Of a stretch of 64,000 nucleotides of DNA, positions 41,778-50,435 are shown piece by piece. The translations under genes and the position numbers were made by a program. The DNA is from Halobacterium rubrum. Lineage in GTDB: Archaea > Halobacteriota > Halobacteria > Halobacteriales > Halobacteriaceae. Numbering within the stretch: the stretch's first letter is position 1; every line of letters starts with the position of its first letter. The notes under the pieces are model-generated. The model saw nothing but the letters and a program-made list of their open reading frames with translations. It had not been told where the DNA came from and made no database searches. Where the stretch lies: assembly GCF_021729015.1 (NCBI RefSeq), contig NZ_JAJQQZ010000001.1:620001-684000 (forward strand), in the 5' to 3' direction.

Positions 41778-42902
41778 TCAGATTTCGAGCATGCGGTCGA
41801 GCGCGACCTGCGCCAGTTCCTTCTCCTCGGCGGCGACCTCGACGACGTTGCGCTCGCGGCCCTCGACGAGCTCCTCGAGCACCCACGCGAGGTAGTTCGG
41901 GTCGATCTGGCGCATCGCGTTGCAGTCCATGCAGGCGTCCCCGCAGAGGGGGACGACGTTCACCTCGGGGTGCCAGCGCTGGAGGTGGTTCGCGAGGTGA
42001 ATCTCGGTGCCGATGGCCCACGTCTCGCCGGGGTCGGCGTCCTCGACGGTCTGCGTGATGGTCGACGTGGAGCCCACGACGTCCGCCGCCTCGACGACCT
42101 CCCGGCGGCACTCGGGGTGGACGACGACGTTCACGTCCTGGTGGTCCTCGCGGACCTCGGCGACGTGGTCGGCGGTGAAGCGCTCGTGGACCTGGCAGTA
42201 GCCGTCCCAGAGCACGATGTCGGCGTCGGCGACCGCCTCGGCGGTCTTCCCCTCGGCGTCCCAGGGGTCCCACTCGACGGTGGAATCTTCGAGGCCGAGC
42301 CGGTGGGCGGTGTTCTCGCCGAGGTGTTTGTCGGGGAGGAACAGCACCTTGTCGCCGCGCTCGAACGCCCACTCGAACGCTCGGTGGGCGTTCGACGACG
42401 TGCAGACCAGCCCGCCCTGCTCGGCGCAGAACGCCTTCAGGTCGGCGTAGCTGTTCATGTACGTGATGGGGATGATGTTCTCGTCCGGGGCGGCGTCGGT
42501 GATGTCCGCCCACGCGGCGTCGACCTGGAGGGCTTCGGCCATCCCCGCCATCGGACACGAGGCCTCCATCGAGGGCAGAATCACGGACTGGCTGTCGTCC
42601 GTGATGATGTCCGCGCTCTCGGCCATGAACGTCACGCCGCCGAAGACGACGTAGTCGGCGTCGGCGTTCGCGGCCTCCTTCGAGAGCTGGTAGGAGTCGC
42701 CGATGAAGTCGGCGTGCTCGACGATCTCGCGTCGCTGGTAGTTGTGGCCGAGGACCACGACGTCGTCGCCGAGTTCGGCACGCGCCGCCTCGATGCGTTC
42801 CGTACGCTCGTCTTCGGTCAGTTCGCGGTACTCCTCGGGAAGCGCTTCGAGGTCGTCGTACTTGAAGAGACTCAGGTCGGTCTCGAACGACGACGTGTCC
42901 AT
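41778..42902 (-). CDS. nadA: Quinolinate synthase
   Basis: 374 residues. The three cluster cysteines lie in GLVCTSSNAHRAF, VVVHPECRREVVE and LCGDACMDCNAM. LGHNYQRREIVEHADFIGDS is the N-terminal signature. It condenses iminoaspartate with dihydroxyacetone phosphate using a [4Fe-4S] cluster. ATG 42902 is used; a GTG nine bases upstream is in frame. An A/T-rich tract (42951-42966) upstream is a likely promoter, giving a leader of a few tens of bases, which leaves room for regulation. Confidence 0.94.
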   Translation of the reverse strand: MDTSSFETDLSLFKYDDLEALPEEYRELTEDERTERIEAARAELGDDVVVLGHNYQRREIVEHADFIGDSYQLSKEAANADADYVVFGGVTFMAESADIITDDSQSVILPSMEASCPMAGMAEALQVDAAWADITDAAPDENIIPITYMNSYADLKAFCAEQGGLVCTSSNAHRAFEWAFERGDKVLFLPDKHLGENTAHRLGLEDSTVEWDPWDAEGKTAEAVADADIVLWDGYCQVHERFTADHVAEVREDHQDVNVVVHPECRREVVEAADVVGSTSTITQTVEDADPGETWAIGTEIHLANHLQRWHPEVNVVPLCGDACMDCNAMRQIDPNYLAWVLEELVEGRERNVVEVAAEEKELAQVALDRMLEI

Positions 42903-43037
42903 CTCTGCCACGTTCAGGTCACCCGTGTACTCTCACCTTCGGAACTCCACTATGAAAAGATTATTTCTTCAATCTCGGCTGTCGGAGAGACGAGCCACTA
43001 CTCGAGGAGAACGAGAGAGCGAGAATCGAGTGGTCGG

Positions 43038-43193
43038 CTACTCGTCCTGCTCGCGGGACACCTGTTCGTGGGCCTCCTCCCGGGTCATCCGGGTCGTGTC
43101 TTCGGCCTCCCGGCGCACGAGCAGGTACAGGAGAAGTGCGCCGCCGACGCCGACGACGAGGAACAGACCGAACGCGACGCCTGCTGTTGCCAT
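43038..43193 (-). CDS. Small single-span membrane protein
   Basis: 51 residues from ATG 43193: one span (GVAFGLFLVVGVGGALLLYLL) followed by a charged helix (VRREAEDTTRMTREEAHEQV). The longer open frame upstream is Arg-rich and not credible. Same strand as the amidohydrolase that precedes it by 38 bases. Function unknown. Confidence 0.6.
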   Translation of the reverse strand: MATAGVAFGLFLVVGVGGALLLYLLVRREAEDTTRMTREEAHEQVSREQDE

Positions 43194-43231
43194 ACCCGGC
43201 GGTTCTCCCGGCTCGATGTTAGGTCTGGGGG

Positions 43232-44767
43232 CTACGTCCCGTCGTACACCACGTCGCCGTCCACGACGGTCATCGCCACGTCGACGTCGTCCGCGATTGC
43301 GTCCGCGTGCTCCCACGGCGACGCGTCCAGCACAGTGAAGTCAGCCAGCGCGCCCTCCTGAATCGCGCCCTGCTCGTCCTCGCGGAAGCCGGCGTACGCG
43401 CCGCCGCTCGTGTACGCCCGCAGCGCCTCCGTCACCGACAGCCGCTGGGCGTCCGCCGGAGCGTTCACGGCGTGGTGGACGCCCAGCAGCGGGTCCAGCG
43501 GCATGCAGTCGCTGCCGAACGCCACGTCCACGCCAGCCTCCAGCATGTCGGCGAACCGGTTGCTGGCCTCGCGGCGCTCGGTGCCCAGTCGGTCCTCGTA
43601 GAGGCCCTCGGTGCCCGCCCACTTCAGGAAGTTCGGCTGCGGGGACGCCACCACGCCGAGGTCGGCCATCCGCTCGATGGCGTCGTCGGACGCGAGCTCG
43701 GCGTGCTCGATGCGGTGGCGGCGCTGGCCCGCGTCCCCGGCGGCTGCGTCCTCGTAGGCGTCGAGGACGGCGTCGACGGCCGCATCGCCGATGGCGTGCG
43801 CAGTCACCTGCAGGCCCGCGCCGTCGGCGCGCTCGACGATGCCCGCTAGCTCCTCGGGGTCGACGACCCACGTCCCGGTCTCGTCGGGCGCGTCGGCGTA
43901 CGGCTCGTGGAGCTTCGCCGTGTGGCCGCCGAGGCTGCCGTCGGTGTACGTCTTGACAGCGCCCATCTCGACCATGTCGCTGCCGTGGTTCGTCACCAGC
44001 CCCGTCTCGAGGACGGCGTCGAGGTGGTCGGCCCAGTAGTTCAGCCGCACCCTGACGGAGAGCTCGCCCGCCGCCTCCAGCTCCCGGTAGGCACGGGGCG
44101 CGTGGGAGTGCCGCACCATGTCGTGGACGGCGGTCACGCCCTTCGCGTTGGCTTCGCGCTGCGCCGCCCGGACCAGCGCCTCCGTCTCCGCCGGGTCGGG
44201 GTCGGTCGCGTCGTAGACGACTTCGACGGCGTCCTCCACGATGCGACCGTCCTCACCCACGTCCTCGTCGGGCATCTCGTCGCCGTACTCGGCCAGTGCG
44301 ACGCCGTTCACCGTCGCGGTGTGCATGTCCTCCCGAATCGCCGCGACCGGCTGCGCCTCGCTCGCGGCGTCGAGGTCGGCCTGCGAGAGGTCCGCGTCGC
44401 CCGGCCACTGGCTCTCGTCGTACCCGAACCCGAGCACCCACTCGTCCTCGCTCAGGTCGCTGGCGCGCTCGGCCAGCCGCTCGGTGACTTCCTCCGGACC
44501 ACTGGCTCCCCGGAGGTCGGCGTGCACGCCGTGCTGCCCCACGACCTCCATGTGCGTGTGGGCGTCGACGAACCCCGGAATCACCACCCGGCCCCCGAGG
44601 TCGACGGTCTCCGTCCCGGTCCCTCCGAGGAAACCGGCGTCGTAGTCGTTGGCCAGCCCGACGACGCGGTCGTCCCGCACCGCCACCGCCTCGTACACCT
44701 CGTCACCGTCTGGGCCGAGTGTGTGGATCTCGCCACCGTGGAGAATCAGGTCGGCAGCCGCTGTCAT
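43232..44767 (-). CDS. Amidohydrolase family protein (YtcJ-like)
   Basis: 511 residues. Metal-binding start VVIPGFVDAHTHMEV (H-x-H), then VTAVHDMVRHSHAP, the VTAHAIGDAAVDAVLDAYED motif, RRHRIEHAELASDD, and VAFGSDCMPLDPLLGVHHAV (the distal Asp). The layout fits the amidohydro_3/YtcJ group of zinc hydrolases of unknown substrate. The start at 44767 gives MTAAADLILHGGEIHTLGPD. Confidence 0.88.
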   Translation of the reverse strand: MTAAADLILHGGEIHTLGPDGDEVYEAVAVRDDRVVGLANDYDAGFLGGTGTETVDLGGRVVIPGFVDAHTHMEVVGQHGVHADLRGASGPEEVTERLAERASDLSEDEWVLGFGYDESQWPGDADLSQADLDAASEAQPVAAIREDMHTATVNGVALAEYGDEMPDEDVGEDGRIVEDAVEVVYDATDPDPAETEALVRAAQREANAKGVTAVHDMVRHSHAPRAYRELEAAGELSVRVRLNYWADHLDAVLETGLVTNHGSDMVEMGAVKTYTDGSLGGHTAKLHEPYADAPDETGTWVVDPEELAGIVERADGAGLQVTAHAIGDAAVDAVLDAYEDAAAGDAGQRRHRIEHAELASDDAIERMADLGVVASPQPNFLKWAGTEGLYEDRLGTERREASNRFADMLEAGVDVAFGSDCMPLDPLLGVHHAVNAPADAQRLSVTEALRAYTSGGAYAGFREDEQGAIQEGALADFTVLDASPWEHADAIADDVDVAMTVVDGDVVYDGT

Positions 44768-44866
44768 ACCTCTACGCCGGACGGCTGCGCGCAAAGAGCT
44801 TCGGGAAGACGAACAGCGAGTGGAGGGCCGAAGGGGGACCGGACGACACCAGCGTCGGGCGCAGGG

Positions 44867-46021
44867 CTACTGACTGGCGATTCGCTGGGCGACGGCCTCG
44901 CGCCAGTCGTCGGCGTTCTCGCGGAGGGTGTCGTAGCCGTACTGGAGCTTCTCGTCGGGGACGTGGACGTACTGCTGGAGGTCCTCGGGGAGGCTGGCGT
45001 CCGAGACGGTCGGGATGCCGACGTTCTTCTCGGCGACGTTGCGCTGCGTGTCGGCCGCCAGCATGAACGACGCGAAGTCGTCGACGAGGCCGCCGCGCTC
45101 GGTGCCGTCGAACTTCGCGGTGCCGGAGACGTACGCGTACCCCTGGTCGTTCGGGAACCCGATCTGGTGGCGGCTCATGTCGGTGTCCTCGGCCTGACTG
45201 GCGTACACCTGGTCGGTGCTGTACGACATCACCATCGGCGCCTCCTCGCCGGAGTACGCGCTGTACGCGGCGTTCCACGACCCGGTCGTCTGGAGGCCGT
45301 TGTCGACGAGGCGGTTCCAGTAGTCGAGGTAGCCGTCCTCGCCGAACTCGTGGACGGTCCACAGCAGGAAGCTCAGCCCGGTGACGGTGTTCTGGGGGTT
45401 CGGGAGCAGCAAGCCGTCGCTGAACTCCTCGGTCGTGAGGTCCTCGAGGGTCTCCGGCTCGGGGACCTCGTTCTCGTCGTAGACGATGCAGACGTAGGAG
45501 GCGCCGGTCGGCAGGACGCGGCGCTGCGGGTCGAACCAGTACGCATCGACCACGTCGCCGGTGTTGTCGACGCCGCCGGTGTCGAAGCCCGCGAACAGGG
45601 ACTCGTCGAGTTCGCGGTCGGCGCGCACGAGTGCGGTCGGCGTGACGCCGACGTAGCCGTCAGCACCGAGGTCGACGCCCTGCTGTTTCCGGCGGATGAA
45701 GTCGTTGAGCTCGTTGTCGCGGACGACCCAGTCGAACTCCACCTTGTGTTCGGACTCGAAGGCCTCCTCGACCCAGCCGCCGGCGCTCGTCGACACCGCG
45801 CCGACGTACGCCTCGCTGGTCCCCATCCGGAGCTGCGGCGGTTCGCCGCTCTCGCTGGCGGTCGTGCCGCCCGTCGTCGTCGTCGTACCCGCTTCGGTGG
45901 TGGTCTCGGTCGCGGTCGTGGTCGTGTCCTCGCTCGTGTCCGTCGTCTCGACACAGCCGGCGAGCCCGAGCGCGGCGGCGCTGCCGATGGTCGTGACGAA
46001 CTTGCGTCGGGAGGACGTCAT
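44867..46021 (-). CDS. Thiamine-type ABC transporter substrate-binding lipoprotein
   Basis: 384 residues. Tat signal MTSSRRKFVTTIGSAAALGL with lipobox LAGC, a long Thr-rich linker (about 30-58), then a two-lobed binding protein (TSEAYVGAVSTSAGGWVEEA, SWNAAYSAYSGEEAPMVMSY, GTAKFDGTERGGLVDDF). It resembles ThiB/TbpA proteins. The ATG overlaps the stop of the MTH1187-type thiamine-binding gene, which supports thiamine as ligand. No permease or ATPase for it is adjacent, so these must be elsewhere. Confidence 0.85.
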   Translation of the reverse strand: MTSSRRKFVTTIGSAAALGLAGCVETTDTSEDTTTTATETTTEAGTTTTTGGTTASESGEPPQLRMGTSEAYVGAVSTSAGGWVEEAFESEHKVEFDWVVRDNELNDFIRRKQQGVDLGADGYVGVTPTALVRADRELDESLFAGFDTGGVDNTGDVVDAYWFDPQRRVLPTGASYVCIVYDENEVPEPETLEDLTTEEFSDGLLLPNPQNTVTGLSFLLWTVHEFGEDGYLDYWNRLVDNGLQTTGSWNAAYSAYSGEEAPMVMSYSTDQVYASQAEDTDMSRHQIGFPNDQGYAYVSGTAKFDGTERGGLVDDFASFMLAADTQRNVAEKNVGIPTVSDASLPEDLQQYVHVPDEKLQYGYDTLRENADDWREAVAQRIASQ

Positions 46022-46335
46022 CGGTCGCTCGCTGCCTCCCGACCGAGGTGGTCCTCCACGCGGTCGACTTTCTCCTCGACGGCGAGGTCGTCCTCGCGGT
46101 AGTGGTCGATTTTCACCGTCGTCCCCACGCGCGGGGCGTCGACGGCCTCGTGAGCGGCCTTGACGGCCGCCAGCAGCTCGTCTATACCGTCGGCCTCGAT
46201 GGTGGTCTCCATCGGGTTGGTCTGGTAGCGGACGTCGAAGTCCTCGAGCGCGTCGATGGCGCTGGCTATCTCGGCGTCGAAGTCGACGCCGGGGCTGTCC
46301 ACCGGCGCGACCGAGAGCATCGCAGTGACTGTCAC
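46018..46335 (-). CDS. MTH1187-family thiamine-binding protein
   Basis: 105 residues from GTG 46335 (VTVTAMLSVAPVDSPGVDFD), a ferredoxin-like fold. The family's VRYQTNPMETTIEADGIDEL and VGTTVKIDHYRED segments are present. Members form tetramers that bind thiamine or its pyrimidine in the cytoplasm. Four-base overlap with the substrate-binding lipoprotein gene. A TATA-like TTATATTA is 26 bases upstream, so the message is probably leaderless. Confidence 0.87.
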   Translation of the reverse strand: MTVTAMLSVAPVDSPGVDFDAEIASAIDALEDFDVRYQTNPMETTIEADGIDELLAAVKAAHEAVDAPRVGTTVKIDHYREDDLAVEEKVDRVEDHLGREAASDR

Positions 46336-46354
46336 ACCCGCCCTAGCGACCACC

Positions 46355-46368
46355 GAGTAATATAACTC
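46355..46368 (-). promoter_or_regulatory. TATA box inside a short palindrome before the thiamine-binding gene
   Basis: GAGTAATATAACTC (plus strand) is a 14-base near-palindrome. Its centre, read on the minus strand as TTATATTA (46358-46365), is 26 bases from the GTG start. It overlaps the promoter and lies two bases from the end of the upstream ABC gene. Confidence 0.5.
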
Positions 46369-46369
46369 A

Positions 46370-47098
46370 CTATTCTCGAACGGCGTGTCGAACCGCGACG
46401 CCGGCGAACCCCGCCGCGACTGCGAGCCAGGCCGCGCCGACGCCGAGCGCGCTCCAGTTCGGGTCGCCGCCGATGGCGGCCTCCATCGCCGCGGTTCCGG
46501 CCCACCGCCCCGGCAGCAGGTCGGCCCACGCCGGGGCGTCCGTCGCCAGCGGCGAGTGGAACAGGAACAGGTCGACCGTCGGCGCGAACAGCATCGCGTA
46601 CACGCCACCGAGGCGGTTCAGGAACACCCCAGCGACGGCACCGACGAGCCCGTAGGTCGCCGCCAGCAGCACCGTCGCAACCAGGAACACACCCACGCGC
46701 TCGGGGGACGCGTGCACGAGCAGGACGGCCGTCGCGGCCACCGACCCGACCGCGGCCACCGCCAGCAGGACGCCCGCGCGAGCCGCGAACAGCGACCGCG
46801 CCGGCAGCCCGGACAGCGACAGCCAGCCGTCGGCGTCCAGCGTGTTCACGGTGAGGAACAGCCCGCCGACGCCAGCGACTACCACGGCCGCGAGCACGGC
46901 CAGCATCGGCAACACCCCCTCGACCATCGTCGCCCGTGTGGTCACGGTCGCAGTCTCCACGCGGACGGTGGTCTCGGGGAGAACCGCTCCCAGGACGCCG
47001 ACGAAGTACGCCGGCAGCACCACCAGCAGCGCCAGCAGCACTGGCGTGCGCGCGAACTGCTTGACGGTCGCGGCGAGCGCGGTTCGCGTCCGGCTCAC
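46370..47098 (-). CDS. ABC exporter membrane subunit 2
   Basis: 242 residues, six membrane spans (for example VLLALLVVLPAYFVGVLGAV, LPMLAVLAAVVVAGVGGLFL). Start GTG 47098 overlaps the stop of subunit 1 (GTGA). The ABC-2 permease pattern is clear, with an extracellular loop after the first span. Subunits 1 and 2 with the ATPase make one transporter. Confidence 0.8.
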   Translation of the reverse strand: MSRTRTALAATVKQFARTPVLLALLVVLPAYFVGVLGAVLPETTVRVETATVTTRATMVEGVLPMLAVLAAVVVAGVGGLFLTVNTLDADGWLSLSGLPARSLFAARAGVLLAVAAVGSVAATAVLLVHASPERVGVFLVATVLLAATYGLVGAVAGVFLNRLGGVYAMLFAPTVDLFLFHSPLATDAPAWADLLPGRWAGTAAMEAAIGGDPNWSALGVGAAWLAVAAGFAGVAVRHAVRE

Positions 47099-47823
47099 AG
47101 CGACCACCCCCGGCCAGTCGCCGCCGCGTACGCGACGCCCGCCGCAACTGCCAGCACCGCGAGGTACGCCAGTGCCGGCGCGACGTTCCCGGTGCCCACC
47201 GTTCCGTCCAGCACCGCCGACTCGAACATCGCGTGCGGGTAGTGCAGCGGCAGCAGCGTCACGAGGTCAGTGTCCACCGACAGCACGTCACCGGAGAGAA
47301 AGGAGTCCGCGTCCGCGAGGAACACCAGCACGAGCGACCCCTCGAGGTCGCGTGGCACGAGCGCGCCGACGACCACGCCGAGCAGCCCGTACAGCGTCCC
47401 CGCCAGCACGAGGACGAGGTAGGCGGGCGCGACGGCCGCGACGTCCGTCCCGAACGCGAGCAGCGACAACAGCGAGACCGCTGCGGCGACCAGCGCGACG
47501 CCCGTCGTGACGAGCACGCGCGTCCCGAACAGCACGCCCGAACTGAACCCCGAGAACGCGAGGTAGCGGTCGGCCGTCGCCGCGCTCACGGTGCCGAACA
47601 GGCCGACCAGTCCCGTGAGGAACGCGGTCGCGAACAGCGCGCCGCCGATGCGGCCGTACGTCGACGCCGACCCGTCGACGAAGCCGACGTCCGGGAACGC
47701 GCCCATCGCAGCGCCGTAGACGTACGTCACGAACGGTGGCAGCGCGACGAGCATCGCGAGCGTCGTCGGCTGGCGGAGGACGCTCCTGCTGTGTGCGCTC
47801 GTACCGGTAGCCACCTCACCCAT
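47095..47823 (-). CDS. ABC exporter membrane subunit 1
   Basis: 242 residues, six membrane spans (SVLRQPTTLAMLVALPPFVT, GGALFATAFLTGLVGLFGTV, ALAYLAVLAVAAGVAYAAAT). It begins at ATG 47823, inside the end of the ATPase gene. It is similar in plan and length to subunit 2, which points to a gene duplication. The substrate is unknown. Confidence 0.8.
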   Translation of the reverse strand: MGEVATGTSAHSRSVLRQPTTLAMLVALPPFVTYVYGAAMGAFPDVGFVDGSASTYGRIGGALFATAFLTGLVGLFGTVSAATADRYLAFSGFSSGVLFGTRVLVTTGVALVAAAVSLLSLLAFGTDVAAVAPAYLVLVLAGTLYGLLGVVVGALVPRDLEGSLVLVFLADADSFLSGDVLSVDTDLVTLLPLHYPHAMFESAVLDGTVGTGNVAPALAYLAVLAVAAGVAYAAATGRGWSL

Positions 47824-48541
47824 CGGCGCTCGCCTCCAGTTGCTCGTGGTCACCGGACGCCCCCGACTGCGTTCCGCTGCGCGCCAGTCGGCCGTCTCGG
47901 AGTTCGAGGATGCGGTCGAACCGGTCGCGTTCGCTCACGAGGTGCGAGATGACCGCGATGGCCGTCCCGTCGGCCGCGAGGTCCGCTGCGAGCTCCCAGA
48001 ACGAGAGGTAGGTCTCCCAGTCGAAGCCGGTGTACGGCTCGTCCAGCAGGAGGACGCCGGGGTCGTGCATCAGCGAGACGGCGAGCGTGAGCTTCCGGCG
48101 GTTGCCGCCCGAGAGCCGGTCGACTCGCCGGTCCCGGAACCGCTCGAAGTCGAGGCGGTCGGTGAGCCGGTCGGCGGCGTCCCGGATGGCGTCGTCCGTC
48201 ATCCCGTGCGCTTCGCCGAACAGCCGGAACGTCTCGTCGACCGTGAGCCGGTCGTAGAGCCGGTCGTCCTGCGGACACCAGCCGACGCCGTCTGGCCGCG
48301 AGACAGTGCCGGCGTCCGGCTCGATGGCCCCGACCAGACACTGCATCAGCGTCGACTTCCCGGAGCCGTTCTCGCCGACGATGCCGACGACCTCGCCGGC
48401 GCGGAGTTCGAGGCTCGCGCCGGTCAGCACTTCGACGTCCGGCTCCCAGGGGAGCCACGAGCTGTACGTCTTCTCGACGCCGTCGGCGGCGAGGACGACT
48501 TCACGCCCGTCCTCGCCCGACTGATTCGGTATATTCGGCAT
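47816..48541 (-). CDS. ABC transporter ATP-binding protein under GbsR-type control
   Basis: 241 residues from ATG 48541. Walker A GIVGENGSGKSTL, signature RLSGGNRRKLTLA, Walker B GVLLLDEPYTGFD and switch His (VISHLV). The first residues (MPNIPNQSG) are encoded by the right-hand part of the inverted repeat that precedes the gene, so the operator overlaps the start. An in-frame start 57 bases upstream would lie outside the predicted transcript and is rejected. It forms a transporter with the two following permease genes. Confidence 0.9.
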   Translation of the reverse strand: MPNIPNQSGEDGREVVLAADGVEKTYSSWLPWEPDVEVLTGASLELRAGEVVGIVGENGSGKSTLMQCLVGAIEPDAGTVSRPDGVGWCPQDDRLYDRLTVDETFRLFGEAHGMTDDAIRDAADRLTDRLDFERFRDRRVDRLSGGNRRKLTLAVSLMHDPGVLLLDEPYTGFDWETYLSFWELAADLAADGTAIAVISHLVSERDRFDRILELRDGRLARSGTQSGASGDHEQLEASADG

Positions 48542-48559
48542 ATACCGAATATTCCGAAT
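48524..48559. promoter_or_regulatory. Operator: 15-base inverted repeat over the ABC gene start
   Basis: Left arm ATTCGGTATATTCGG (48524-48538), spacer CATATA, right arm CCGAATATTCCGAAT (48545-48559): 14 of 15 positions pair. Each arm itself holds two ATTCGG/CCGAAT half-sites. The ABC start codon is at its centre. A repressor bound here would block both the transcription start and the first codons. The GbsR-type protein encoded divergently is the obvious candidate. Confidence 0.8.
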
Positions 48560-48565
48560 GGACTG

Positions 48566-48574
48566 ATTTATAGG
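48566..48574. promoter_or_regulatory. Shared bidirectional TATA-like element
   Basis: TTTATAGG on the plus strand reads CCTATAAA on the minus strand. Its centre is about 29 bases from the ABC start (48541) and 27 bases from the regulator start (48597). Those are the right spacings for leaderless transcripts in both directions from one site. Confidence 0.6.
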
Positions 48575-48596
48575 TTGGGGATGCGAAGGTTCGGGC

Positions 48597-49139
48597 ATGA
48601 CCAGCGACCAGGTCGAGGACGCCCGGGAGCGCGTCGTCGACGCCTTCGAGCGGTCGGCCGAGATATACGGCCTGAACAGGAGCTACGGTCGCCTCTACGG
48701 CGTCCTGTACTTCGCGCGCGAACCGCTGTCTCTCGACGAGCTCGCCGAGGAGACCGGGTTCGCGAAGTCCACAGTCAGTACCGCGATGAAGGAACTCGAG
48801 CGGTTCCACATGGTCCACCGGCGGTCCATCGAGGGCGAGGGCAAACGCGCGTTCTTCGAGCCCGAACGGGACTTCTGGCACATCGTCAAGCAGTTCCTCG
48901 ACCGCGAGATGCGCCGCGAGATCGACACGATGGCCCGCGCGCTCGACGACGCCGAGACCGCCCTCGAAGCCGCCGTCGACGCCGGCGAGGACGAGCGCGC
49001 CGCCCGCGACCTCGAACGCGTACGAGACCTCCAGCAGGTCTACGACCGGTCCGAGGCCTTCGTGAACCTCGTGACGCGCGCGCCCAGCGACCGGCTGCGG
49101 TCGGCGTTCGAGGACTTCGCCGACCTCGTCCGGCGCTGA
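48597..49139 (+). CDS. GbsR/MarR-family transcriptional regulator
   Basis: 180 residues. Residues 1-100 form a winged helix of the GbsR type: RVVDAFERSAEIYGLNRSYG, LYGVLYFAREPLSLDELAEE, then GFAKSTVSTAMKELERFHMVHRR. The rest (about 105-180) is a helical dimerisation arm (LDDAETALEAAVDAGEDERA). GbsR proteins repress osmolyte or export genes and respond to a small molecule. It is divergent from the ABC genes across the operator at 48524-48559 and probably controls them and itself. Confidence 0.88.
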   Translation: MTSDQVEDARERVVDAFERSAEIYGLNRSYGRLYGVLYFAREPLSLDELAEETGFAKSTVSTAMKELERFHMVHRRSIEGEGKRAFFEPERDFWHIVKQFLDREMRREIDTMARALDDAETALEAAVDAGEDERAARDLERVRDLQQVYDRSEAFVNLVTRAPSDRLRSAFEDFADLVRR

Positions 49140-49178
49140 AGGGCAACCTTCAGGGCGGCGGGCCGCCGACTCCCGGGC

Positions 49179-50396
49179 ATGACAGACGACGCCAGCGACC
49201 TCGCGGACCGAGTGCAGGCCGGCGACCTCCGGCTGTACGAACTCGAGGACCACGCCGACGCCGAGACCGCGGCGGCCGCGCGCCGCGACCTCCTCGAGCG
49301 CGAGACCGGCGCCGACACGGACGCCCTCGGCTCGTTCTCCTTCGACGCCGAGCAGGCTTCCGAGACCGCCGTCGAGAACCTCGCGGGCGGCGCACAGCTC
49401 CCGCTGGGGGTCGCGGGTCCCGTCGCCGTCAACGGTGGCGCCGCCGACGACGAGTTCTACCTCCCGATGGCGACCACCGAGGGCGCGCTCGTCGCGTCCG
49501 TGAACCGAGGCTGCTCGGCCATCACGGCGGCCGGCGGCGCGAACGCCCGCGTCACGAAAACCGGGATGACGCGCGCTCCCGTCTTCCGCGTCGAGGACGT
49601 GACCGAGGGCGCGGAGGTCGCAGAGTGGGCGAAAGAGAACCACGACGTGCTGAAGGCGGCCGCCGAGGGGACGACGAGCCACGGCGAGCTCACGGACGTG
49701 ACGCCGTACGTCGTCGGTGACAGCGTCTATCTGCGGTTCCGGTACGACACGAAAGACGCGATGGGAATGAACATGGCGACCATCGCGACCGAGGCCGCAA
49801 GCGAGGTCGTCGAGCGCGAGACGCCCGCCGAACTCGTCGCGCTCTCCGGGAACCTCTGCACGGACAAGAAGCCGGCCGCCATCAACGCCGTCGAGGGTCG
49901 CGGACGGACGGTCACGGCCGACGTGACCATCCCCCGCGACGTCGTCGAGGAGCGCTTCGACACGACGCCCGAAGCGATCGAGGAGGCGAACACGCGGAAG
50001 AACCTCGTCGGCTCCGCGAAGGCCGGGAGCCTCGGTTTCAACGCCCACGCCGCGAACGTCGTCGCCGCCGTCTTCCTCGCGACCGGGCAGGACGCCGCGC
50101 AGGTCGTCGAGGGCTCGAACGCCATCACGACCGTCGAGGCGCGCGAGGACGCGCTGTACGCGTCGGTGAACCTCGCGAGCCTCGAAGTCGGCACCGTGGG
50201 CGGCGGGACGAAGCTCCCGACCCAGCGCGAGGCGCTGGACGTCCTCGGCGTGCGCGGTAGCGGTGACCCCGCCGGCGCGAACGCGGACGCGCTCGCCGAA
50301 ATCATCGCTGCGGGCTCGCTCGCCGGCGAACTCAGTCTGCTCGCCGCGCTCGCTTCCCGCCACCTGTCGTCGGCGCACGCGGAACTCGGGCGCTGA
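49179..50396 (+). CDS. hmgA: 3-hydroxy-3-methylglutaryl-CoA reductase
   Basis: 405 residues, class I enzyme without the eukaryotic membrane part. Motifs: LPMATTEGALVASVNRGCSA (catalytic Glu), DAMGMNMATIA (NADP/substrate), LCTDKKPAAIN and GTVGGGTKLPTQREAL. It makes mevalonate for isoprenoid lipids. The gene is the target of statins such as mevinolin in haloarchaea. The start ATG 49179 gives MTDDASDLADRVQAGDL. Confidence 0.96.
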   Translation: MTDDASDLADRVQAGDLRLYELEDHADAETAAAARRDLLERETGADTDALGSFSFDAEQASETAVENLAGGAQLPLGVAGPVAVNGGAADDEFYLPMATTEGALVASVNRGCSAITAAGGANARVTKTGMTRAPVFRVEDVTEGAEVAEWAKENHDVLKAAAEGTTSHGELTDVTPYVVGDSVYLRFRYDTKDAMGMNMATIATEAASEVVERETPAELVALSGNLCTDKKPAAINAVEGRGRTVTADVTIPRDVVEERFDTTPEAIEEANTRKNLVGSAKAGSLGFNAHAANVVAAVFLATGQDAAQVVEGSNAITTVEAREDALYASVNLASLEVGTVGGGTKLPTQREALDVLGVRGSGDPAGANADALAEIIAAGSLAGELSLLAALASRHLSSAHAELGR

Positions 50397-50435
50397 TACG
50401 GGCTGCAGACGAAACAAAATTTTACCACGTGCTCA

